From the NCBI RefSeq assembly GCF_048128805.1, contig NC_136003.1, forward strand, positions 26,410,885 through 26,474,884: a DNA stretch of 64,000 nt. Direction: 5' to 3'. The translations under genes and the position numbers were made by a program. The notes under the pieces were generated by a model. It made no database searches. It was not told the DNA's origin and was given only the letters and a program-made list of their open reading frames with translations. Source of the DNA: Centroberyx gerrardi (lineage: Eukaryota; Chordata; Actinopteri; Beryciformes; Berycidae). Positions 56,501 to 64,000 of this stretch are shown one piece after another (the first letter of the stretch is position 1; the number at the start of each line of letters is the position of its first letter).

Positions 56501-59500
56501 TTTCTCTCCGTACCGGTCCGTACCAGTGTTATGTGATAAATCCAGGGAGTGTGTCCCTCGGGCTCACAGCCAATCACAGGTGATTATGCTGAGGTTGTGC
56601 TGACTTATTTCACAGGCTATATTGGCGGAGCAGGAAACTACCTTGGAGCAAGCCTGGGCGCTGGGGGCTATGGAGCAGGTAATGTTGGACACTGACAGAT
56701 AGCACATAAAAACTAACAGTCCGTGTTAGCTGAGTGGGACGTTGATGTAGATTTACGCAGCCTGTCGTAAAATACTGCCATGCCCCGCCCACAGGTTTGG
56801 GACAGGGAGGATACCTGGGTGGTGCAGCGGGAAAACACGGAGGTGAGCATTCGCATTTTCCTTCCTTTTTTCTTTTGTTGTTATTGAAAGCTTTACACTC
56901 TCATTTCCCCCCTGACTCACTCTCTCTTTTTTTTGAAAAAACCTTAAAAAAATCTCAGCTGCTGCTGGTCTCGGACAGGGTGTTTATCCCCAAGGTGTTG
57001 CAGGAAAGTTAGCTGGTGAGGCTCTTAAATAATTCTCTCCCAGTCCCTCGGTCTACCCTTATCCTTTTATCAACCTTTTCTCCTTTACCCTCTGCTCCCA
57101 CTCTTGCTTAAAAGTGATGTTGAACTTTGGTGGTACCTTGGGTTGTGTAGCTTCCTGGCCGTGATATAACCCTAAAATCAGCATTGTATGGCCATTGTAT
57201 TGCAAAACAGGTCTCAAAATCACACTTCTAGCACATAAACGAATGTGAACAAAGCAGATTCTGACAATATATAAAAAAACTAGTCATTCTGTTGAATTGT
57301 TTTCAAGTGAATCGCTTTCTTTATGCTATTAAACCTTTCAGTTTGAGCAAGTGTAACACCGAAATCTGGTCAAAGGAAACAAAGAAAATAATACGTTTAT
57401 CAATAATTGTAAATAGGCGAAAAAAAGTGGGAGACAGGACTTTGACAAAGCAGATTCTGTCAATATATGAGTCTCTCACTTTTTTCCGCCTATTAGTTCA
57501 ACATCACTTTAAAGGCCTCCTCCACTGACCTCATGACCCCATTCAAATTTATAAGCTCATCTGAAAACACGCAGGGTTTTCTCCTCCAGATACACTGAAA
57601 TAAAACGAGCTCTAAAGTGCAGAAGGAGATTCAAGGCGAGAGTCACTGCTGCTCCTGTTTCAGTGGGCAGGAATCAGATGTTACTCCTACTTTGCATTGT
57701 AAACTAATTAATTTGCTTGCAAGGCTTGCTTGAAAAAATGACAGAATTTGTTTTTGAGCTCACTGGAGGGAGCGCTTTCATATCTTCCTTTCCTTAAACT
57801 GGTGAATAACTGATATAGTATTCTTCAAAAGTTGGATGCAACAACAATTTATTCCATAAATCTCTTTCTTCCTGTAAATCTCTCTCTCTTGCTTTGTCGG
57901 TACGGAAGCCAATGCATGGAAATCAGCCTCTCATTGTACTTTTACACCCTAGCATGTTTCATATTTGTTCCTGGAAAACTTTTCTCTTTGTAAACAAATA
58001 CAAAAGTTGGGTGTGTGCCCCATGTTTTGAATTGGTGTTATCACAGGCTACGGTGACGGAGCAGCAGGATACGCAGGCGCCGGGGCGGGAAATGGCTTCG
58101 GTAAGCGGCCATTCATCAGAACATGAAGAGAAACTCACATTCTATTGGGACTGTTGACACTTAAAGCAGATGATCAAACTGTGCACAGTGCAAGTAAACC
58201 GATATCCTAAAGTAGAGGAACCTTTAAATAGAAGCAAGGCAGTCAACAAGCACTTAAGAGAAGGAAGGACAGAAGCAAAACCTTAACCTTGAAACATGAG
58301 CCGGTGTAGATATGAATGGACTCACCGGGGATTAGCGGCCCTCAATACTCAATGCTGTTTGATGTCAGAGGCAATCTGCATCAAGGTTGTCACTGACAGG
58401 AGGAATCATCTTCAATTAAGACAGGCTGATCCTTTGTTTCCCCACCAGCAGGGAGTGACTTCTTCTTCTCTGTTCTCACTGCAGGTGGCGACGCAGCTGC
58501 AAAAGCACTTATGTCTGCAGGTATTTGGGTGTCGGCATGACGACCGTCCGCCTGCGTGCATGCATCCCGTCCCCTCTCTTCTAAATATTTCCTTATCTCT
58601 AGGTACAAACAGAAATCTCAAACGCAGCGCTGACCCGCTGGAGTGGAGAAGTCTTGTGTTGCGTCGAGCTCTGATGTTCGTTTTGAAATGTAATTATCGA
58701 TGAAATATTTGAACATGCGCCTCTCCTCTCAGCAGGTTATGGGAATGGTTACGGCGCCGGTACCAACGGTTATGGAGCTGGTGAGTGCTGTCTAAAAAAC
58801 CCAAGGCAAGCTCAGTCTACTAACAAACTCACCTCACTTACATACATAATTATAATGCTAATTAGAGTTATGTTTCAGGGCTTGGTTACCCTGCAGAGTT
58901 AGCTGATGCTGCTGGGAGCAAAGCAGTGAGGAGCGAAGGTAACGATTCTGCCGAGTTATAACCTTCTGAAACCCATAACAGGTCATAACACCAATCTATA
59001 GCTGCTTAACCTTTGACATGTGACGGCTAAACAAAGAGAGGCCGACAGAAAAATACATTTCCACTGCCGAACACGTCCAGTGTGTTAGTTTATCCACTGG
59101 GTGTAGCTATTGTCTCTGATTTATAGAGGCTGACTCGTCCTATCTGCTGGTTTTCTGATCTCCTCCTCCTGCAGCTTCTTTTCACGCTGTTTCCGTGGGT
59201 GTTTTTGGGTGTTTTACGCTGTTTCATTGGGTGTTTCCTGTGGATCGGTTGATAGATCAACACTGTCTGACCCGTAGGTTTATGTTGGTCTGATTTTTCC
59301 AGGCCTCGGTGCAGCAGGGAGCTACGCTGGACAGGGCCAGGGGGCGTATGGTAAGAGAGTCAAGCATGGAGCAGCATTAGGGGGGACAGCCACATGTTGC
59401 TCTGCCAGACGCTGTAGTGAATAAACCAGCGCAGGGGAAATATAATATGTGTAAAAAGGTTGTGTGCATGGAAGGAACTACTCATCTTTATGTTTGTTAT

Positions 59501-62465
59501 GTGTGAGGGGTGATGAAGCATCCCTTCCCCCCCCTCACCGTTTAACACACACTTGTTTCTGGTGACACCTCATACACAGCTAGTCCAGTCATATCACATA
59601 TAGGCTTCATATAGGTTTCAGGACGCTCACATTTCACTACGATTCTTTGTCTATGAATTCAATTCTAGTAAACTGCAAGACCAAAACACAGCTGAGCTGT
59701 GTGTGTTTAAGTGACGTGCTTCTTCCTCACCACTGCGGCTTTAATTTGTCACCACTTCTAAAACTATTAGAGGAGGTGATTGTCCTCCCACTAGCACCCG
59801 GTATGTGTCATGGTATCTTCATATTCAAACATAAAGAAAGCGATTCACTTAAAAACAATTCAGCAACACGACTAGTTTTTTTAATATATTGTCAGAATCT
59901 GTTTTGTCCGCGTTTGTTTATGTGCTAGAAGTGTGATTTTGAGACCTGAATGGAGAGAGAAAAAAACGCAATTCTCCCGTCGTCACCGAACAGAAACAGA
60001 TAACAGAGAATTGCTGATTTTGGGGTTATATCATGGCCAGAAATATGAAAGCATTTCTGACAAGGTATCAAGTCTTCCATCTGCTTGCCCCAACTCATCT
60101 AACCGTCTCTGTTGTTGTCTAACCTCTTCCTGACTCCTCCCTGTGTAACCCTCCATCCTCCTTCATGCAGTATCCTGTATGTGTCTGTAGGGGGCGCTGG
60201 CTCTGGTCCTGGTGGCGCTCTGGCCTACGGGGCGCAGGCCCGGCCGGTCGTCCCGGCGGGGCAGGGGGCTGATGGGAAGTCGGGCGGGTTTGCTGGGGCC
60301 ATGGGCCTGGGAACTGACTCTGGCCTGGGTAAATACATACATGGGCTGGAGTGGCGGTTCTCAACATGAGGTCTGGGAATCCCTGGGAGGTCGTCAGGAA
60401 AATAAACGAATAGTTTCATTTTACTGGAATTTGATGTATTGAGAGAACAGTACAGGCGTCATAGGTTTCACTTTCTTTGCTATTATCGCCTCATCTGTTA
60501 ATTGTCAAATCAATTTTAAAAACAGCAAAATTATCATGGTTTGTAGGCTGAATCTTCTCAAATGGGGGTTCCTGGCCAGATGCATAATTTGGTGGTTACT
60601 GATATGAAAAAGTTTGAGAAGCTCCGTGGGATAAACCAGACGAGACAGAGAGAGACAGAGGGGAAATACAGAGAGTAGAAAGAGACGGGAGAACAGAACT
60701 GAAAACAGACAGGTGTGAAATGCAGTTGACAATTGAGAAGTGAACCGATGGATAAACATAGCATGAGCGAACTAGAAGGAACAGCCCAAATCACTGCCAA
60801 CGCTCAACAACTCTCCAACTTGCAAAGCTGCAGCCTCCGTAACAGTTTGCTTATCATTTGTGCCCCGGGTTTGATTTTCCGATAAAACAGCACATGACTG
60901 CAGCATAACAGTTGCGGCTAAAAATGAAAAACGTCTAGTGGCGGAAATCCCAGATTCGGATCATCACTAACATCTAATCAAATCTGTCTAATCAAATCTA
61001 AATCTTCCCACCAAATTTCAATATATATATATATATTTTTTAAATCCGTAAGTTTTTGAGATATCTTGCTAATAAACAGACACACAGACAGTGGTGAACA
61101 CATGGCCAGAGAACATGGGTCTATGCCTCCAATTCAGGGAGGAGAGCTTTGTCTAAACACATTTGTTCTTGATCACTGAAGGCTGAAGCGCCTCATGTCT
61201 TGTTTCAGGAGCGCTCGGTGCAGGAATGGACTCAACCGGCGGTAAATTCGGTGAGCAGTGCTGACACACATGGCCTCACTTTTCTGTCACACACTTAGTC
61301 AGGCTTCTGTCTGCGTGGTTTTTCATCCATGAGTCAGACGCTGAAACTAGTATGATCGCACATGGAGGTGAAAGAGCAGAGAGGAGGGAGATGAGTCAAT
61401 CTAACCGTGTGACTTTTCCTACAGGTGGAGGAGCTGGTCAGCTTCCTTATGCTGGCGCTCCAGTGATTCCTACTGGACTGGATGGTAAGAGCTGTGTGTG
61501 TGCATCTGTGTGTGTGTGTGCATGTGCAGTTCATGTGCGTGCCTGTGTGTCTCTGCATGATAACATGCGTTTGTGATCTGGATTACAATCAAGGATGTAG
61601 AGAAGAGTAAGTCCGCAAAACCCAGTTTTTTATTTGCAGAATTAGTGGTTTACCCACTTGTTTCAGCCCACATTTATATACACAGTACACATCATAATAA
61701 GTCATATCAAACCAATGTTTATGACCCAATATTTATGACCCAAGTTATATGAAGATAGGATTTTAAAGGGGCGTCAAGTCAGGCCCTTAATCACTGTTAC
61801 GGTCTGAAAAGGCTTCACAACGCCCAGATTATGAAACAATAAATGAAAACTACAGCCTCCAACCTTACACCCTCAATGAGAACAAGGAAAAACTCCCATT
61901 AAAAATGAAATGAATGAAGAAATGAATGACTTTCTGACAATGTAATTGATTTTTTCTTGATATTGGTGGTGGTTTGCTTTCTGAAGAGTAGTTTACCCTC
62001 TTTTTTCTTCACCGCCACACCACCGATTACAAGCTATAACCGATATAGAAATAGTTTGACGTGGTTAAACTCAAATGTACCATTTATCCTTCTCTCAGGC
62101 GATGGCGGCTACCCGTACGGCGCTCAGCACCTCAGCCTGGGGGCCGATGCTGACAAAACCGCCAACAAATACGGTGAGAATGAGTGAGCGTGCGTGTGTG
62201 TGAGAGAGGTGTGAAAAGCTTGCATGTGACGGAAACGGCTCTCTAACCGTGACTTGTCTCTTTGGGCCTGTTAAAACCTGGCCGTCTCTCTGGGTTCCCA
62301 AGCTTATGCACTGGAGACTGATGGGAAACCTAATTGCAAAAATGGTACCTGTCATTGTGTATATGTCCTCATATGTCCCAAGTGTGCATGTGTTTACATG
62401 GCGTGTGTCATTTCAGGAGGTGGAGCAGGATATGGAGCTCAGCAAACAGGTGATCCCTCATGCAG

Positions 62466-62523
<58 letters not shown>

Positions 62524-63834
62524 ACACACGCACACACACGTAAGAATCCCTGCATACCACGCATAAGCCTCCAACTGTCTTTTGTAACACCAGTACATCA
62601 CATTGCAATGCACATTGGAGGTTAATAGCATGAGGAATTACTCTATGTGTGTGTGGTGCAAGTGTGTGTGTGTCTTGCATAATGGTCTTGTGTGTATCTG
62701 ACTTCCTTCCTGCCCTGTTTTATAATGTAACTCTGCTTTTATGTGGCTGCCAAGGCTACGCTGGACAGCTAGGCGCGGGTCAAGAGGCCTATGCCGGTAA
62801 GCAATAAGCTTCCTGGAGACTTCCTCCATTCATGTCCCACTTTCACCCGCTTCTCTCTTTCTGGTGGCCTATCAGTCACGTTGCACAACATTTACAATAA
62901 GGTGTGTAGTGTGCTGTACACACCCATATACACACACACACACACACACACACTTTTTGGACATTTTGCTGTGCTACAAAATGACTTTAAAATCTATTTG
63001 TTTTGTTGATTTTGTATGTGATCTGGCCAAAGTTCTGTTTTATCCCCGCTGCCATCTATCAAAGTTAGTCCTAGTTTTGTAACTTTTATCCTCAGTAAAA
63101 CAAAGGAGGTGAATCTATTTTTGGAAAATAATCTATGTGTCGCTTACATTTGCTCACAAAATTTCCTTTTACACTTTCAGACCATGGACTTTTACTTAGA
63201 ATGCATTTTGGATCATTTGTCACTCAACAAAATGTGCAGCAAACGACAGGATAGTGTCGGTGTGGATAGAGTGTTAACTGACTGTATATCTTGAAATAAA
63301 AGTCAACATCCAACCTTCTGACCTCATTAGTTTACTGCTGCTGTTCCTCCCTGAGCATATTTGTAATGCCTAACTGGGTTGATCCTGTCACAGCAGGGCA
63401 GGGTGGCAAATACGGCGGAGTGAACGGCCTCCTTGGAAATGGATACAAAGGTGAGAGGACGAGGGTTTACCACTGGTGCATGAATCGCTCCATGATGTAC
63501 GCTGTAAAAGAGACTCATATAATATAGTATTGGGTCTTAAAATCTGGTTTTTCATTAAACAAGTGACAAATTCTGCCAGTGGGGTTTAGTGTAACTTCCC
63601 TTGTTTCCAAAGCAAATCTACTTGTTTTAAGAATTTCCTTGAATCAAGAGTCATTTTCTTGATACAGCTGAACTTATCTCACCCTTCCCATCGGAAGAAA
63701 CTTGCACTTGTTTTAAGAGAAATATAATTTTATGAGACTGACTGACTTGTTAAGATGGACATTTTTTGTAGTGCATTGTGATTGTGCTACCATTGTCTCA
63801 TTATTTTTCCTCTGTCTGCCTTTAACCAGGCTAA
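43044..63834 (+). CDS. cmn: Calymmin-like glycine-rich extracellular matrix protein
   Basis: Thirty-seven exons, all phase 1, give about 972 residues: signal peptide (MLGRALLQTSLVLWLAQ), then Gly/Tyr/Ala-rich repeats. Exons: 43044-43110, 44471-44518, 44899-44934, 45662-45724, 45810-45842, 46508-46582, 46736-46828, 46933-46962, 47250-47294, 48274-48324, 49738-49794, 50585-51637, 52201-52251, 52789-52842, 53117-53158, 53331-53375, 53889-53936, 54116-54157, 54330-54374, 54580-54612, 56110-56154, 56616-56678, 56795-56842, 56959-57015, 58047-58100, 58485-58520, 58736-58780, 58879-58938, 59303-59350, 60191-60328, 61209-61250, 61425-61484, 62099-62173, 62417-62449, 62755-62796, 63394-63450, 63830-63834 (TAA). 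Late exons carry GAGQLPYAGAPVIPTGLD and GDGGYPYGAQHLSLGAD. Calymmin is a fish notochord-sheath protein; the name rests on composition, signal peptide and exon style. Elastin is less likely because the C-terminal Cys pair, RKRK end and KAAK cross-link blocks are absent. The sixth exon uses a weak GTTCGT donor. Confidence 0.7.
44539..44582. repeat. TG microsatellite in the calymmin-like gene
   Basis: Uninterrupted GT repeat in intron 2. Confidence 0.95.
44583..44800 (+). repeat. Intronic duplicated block, copy A
   Basis: Shares long stretches with 45975-46280, for example AAAGAAGGAACTCTGGTCAA, GGAAGGTCAGCAGCTA and TTTCAGTTAGTAGCAA. Copy B has extra GCTAGCTAAC-type sequence. Each copy sits in an intron of the calymmin-like gene. 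Confidence 0.75.
45115..45560. repeat. Degenerate dispersed repeat (AAATGTGTCCAGA family), copy 2
   Basis: Related to 25060-25525; GAAATGTGTCCAGATGTGCA and repeated ACAGATGG words are shared. It occupies intron 3 of the calymmin-like gene. Confidence 0.55.
45975..46280 (+). repeat. Intronic duplicated block, copy B
   Basis: Second copy of the block at 44583-44800, in intron 5. A perfect hairpin follows directly at 46312-46350. Confidence 0.75.
46312..46350. repeat. Perfect 17-bp hairpin in intron 5
   Basis: The arm TGGCACCAAAGAACTAA (46312-46328) is the exact complement of 46334-46350, with a 5-nt loop. Confidence 0.85.
47568..48100. mobile_element. hAT-type miniature element with 8-bp target duplication
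   Basis: A 533-bp element rich in ACTTTTACTTAAGTA words, beginning CAGAGCTAGAAAA and ending TTTTCCACCACTG. It is flanked by an exact 8-bp repeat GATATAAC (47560-47567 and 48101-48108). It lies in intron 9 of the calymmin-like gene and has no coding capacity. Confidence 0.92.
48716..48752 (+). pseudogene. Calymmin-like exon cut by a transposon
   Basis: After a good TGCAG acceptor, in the gene's phase, the sequence reads G-FGARADGATTGLT and runs straight into the inverted repeat of the element at 48753. No donor is left at the expected place. This was probably an exon before the insertion. Confidence 0.6.
48753..49118. mobile_element. CACTGCAAAA-type miniature inverted-repeat element
   Basis: The left end CACTGCAAAAAAA and right end TTTTTTTTGCAGTG are inverted repeats around about 366 bases of non-coding sequence. 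Related copies lie at about 18230-18400 and 63590-63775. A clear target duplication was not seen. Confidence 0.7.
52995..53075. repeat. SINE/LINE-tail-type fragment
   Basis: ATTACATTACATTA is followed by CATTTAGCAGACGCTTTTGT and CCAAA, the common tail shared by several teleost interspersed repeats. It lies between exons of the calymmin-like gene. Confidence 0.55.
53117..54615 (+). repeat. Tandem duplication of about 1 kb carrying exons and introns
   Basis: The block 53117-53650 matches 54116-54615 at an offset of about 999 bases. Exons GVTSGARN and GYGPVNGAPNGGGVN and the introns between them are nearly identical, down to AATGGAGCTCCTAATGGAGG and flanks. Confidence 0.9.
53616..53648 (+). pseudogene. 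Decayed exon with lost acceptor
   Basis: The sequence would encode GAAGPSAAKTN with an intact GTAAAC donor. Its duplicate at 54580-54612 has the acceptor GGTCCAG, but here the same place reads GGACGAA, so the AG is gone. Confidence 0.75.
54776..54811 (+). pseudogene. Decayed exon with lost acceptor
   Basis: In gene phase it reads G-SGPATEAPNGP and has a GTGATA donor. The acceptor position reads CTTTAA in place of CTCCAG. Confidence 0.6.
54967..55011 (+). pseudogene. Exon with intact splice sites and an in-frame stop
   Basis: A CTTCAG acceptor and GTAAAT donor bound 45 bases in the right phase, but the second codon is TAA (54969-54971), where sister exons read TAT. Inclusion would truncate the protein at about two thirds. 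Confidence 0.65.
55180..55230 (+). pseudogene. Decayed exon with lost donor
   Basis: After TACCAG the phase-1 reading is G-CDPGTGGLSGAST, clearly related to sister exons such as GHGPGAGVTSGARN. No GT donor follows in place. Confidence 0.5.
55636..55990 (+). pseudogene. Three further decayed exon remnants
   Basis: Remnants begin at 55636 (GSLDPPPGPN after ATTAG), 55745 (GYGDPDQNSK after CTTCAG) and 55951 (GSGADAR after TTCCAG). All keep an acceptor and the glycine-rich phase-1 reading but lack a convincing donor. Confidence 0.5.
57108..57517. repeat. Inverted-repeat element, related copy at 59780-60030
   Basis: The ends are inverted repeats: TTAAAAGTGATGTTGAACT on the left and AGTTCAACATCACTTTAA on the right, so TTAA is present at both borders. 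Internal blocks such as AGCAGATTCTGACAATATAT recur in reverse at 59780-60030. Confidence 0.65.
59780..60030. repeat. Inverted copy of the 57.1-57.5 kb element
   Basis: Contains the complements AATATATTGTCAGAATCTG, TTATGTGCTAGAAGTGTGAT and GGGTTATATCATGGCCAG of the copy at 57108-57517. Its terminal repeats were not found, so it is likely partial. Confidence 0.65.
60880..61115. repeat. Probable 3' tail of an RTE (Rex3-like) retrotransposon
   Basis: CCAAATTTCAATAT, TTTTTGAGATATCTTGCTAA and the following AACAGACACACAGACAG resemble the 3' ends of fish RTE elements. No reverse transcriptase sequence is present. Confidence 0.45.
62466..62540. repeat. CA microsatellite immediately after a calymmin-like exon
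   Basis: A CA repeat with two interruptions that starts about 17 bases after the donor of exon 62417-62449. Confidence 0.95.
63590..63775. repeat. Partial CACTGCAAAA-family element in the last intron
   Basis: Shares CTTGTTTTAAGAATTTCCTT-type interior with 48753-49118 and ends ATTTTTTGTAGTGCA. It lies just before the exon that holds the stop codon. Confidence 0.5.
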
Positions 63835-64000
63835 TTCAACTGACCTGGACTTCCTCAAGTGGATCCATTTTCTATTTCCATAATGTGTTCATTGCAATGT
63901 GTTTTTAAAGCTTCTTTTTTTTTTTGTTTTTGTTTTGGTGTTTTCACTCCATTTTTGTCCGGTTGTGTTATGTTTTGTTTTGTCTTTTTATTTTTCAAGG
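63835..64000 (+). other. Start of the calymmin-like 3' UTR
   Basis: T-rich sequence follows the stop. No AATAAA is seen before the window ends, so the transcript probably continues. Confidence 0.5.

Noticed and set aside
43044-63834. The glycine-rich gene as elastin
   Set aside because: It shares a signal peptide and many short same-phase exons, but lacks the C-terminal Cys pair with RKRK end and the Lys-Ala cross-link blocks. Calymmin fits better, though a sequence search would be decisive.

Overview
The window is nuclear DNA from a bony fish, probably a percomorph teleost. Genes are split into short exons with GT-AG introns. The spaces between exons hold teleost-type repeats: hAT and TTAA-flanked miniature elements, CA microsatellites, and probable RTE and SINE tails. 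Nothing points to bacteria, phage or plasmid.

Eight genes can be built exon by exon. In order they are: the 3' part of rusf1 (+, 45-2572); a fusion of a THAP zinc finger with a decayed Gypsy/GIN-type integrase (+, 3520-8629); elob, Elongin B (+, 10541-14971); a HARBI1-like transposase-derived gene (+, 17733-20057); a Myb/SANT-like trihelix gene (-, 21583-22618); armc5 (+, 23578-30032); cox6a2 (-, 31278-32384); and a very exon-rich glycine-rich matrix protein, best called calymmin-like (+, 43044-63834). RUSF1, ARMC5 and COX6A2 are also neighbours in human 16p11.2, so the backbone is old conserved synteny into which transposon-derived genes have been placed.

Three genes derive from mobile elements but now look like resident host genes. 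The THAP-integrase protein keeps the integrase fold signature but has lost most of the catalytic triad. The HARBI1-like protein has substitutions at all three expected DDE positions. Its convergent neighbour encodes a Myb/SANT-type protein, the usual second protein of PIF/Harbinger elements. The pair is the best candidate here for an undescribed system: a catalytically dead Harbinger transposase with its DNA-binding partner, comparable to HARBI1-NAIF1.

The last 21 kb is one gene of 37 inferred coding exons (about 972 residues), all joined in phase 1. It contains a 1053-nt repeat-rich exon, a tandem duplication of about 1 kb carrying exons and introns together, an exon cut by a miniature transposon, and a graveyard of seven decaying exons at 53.6-56.0 kb.

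Between cox6a2 and calymmin lie about 10 kb (33.1-42.9 kb) with no recognisable gene, only repeats and possible regulatory DNA. All exon structures are read by eye from splice sites, frame and family similarity; no alignment or transcript data were available.
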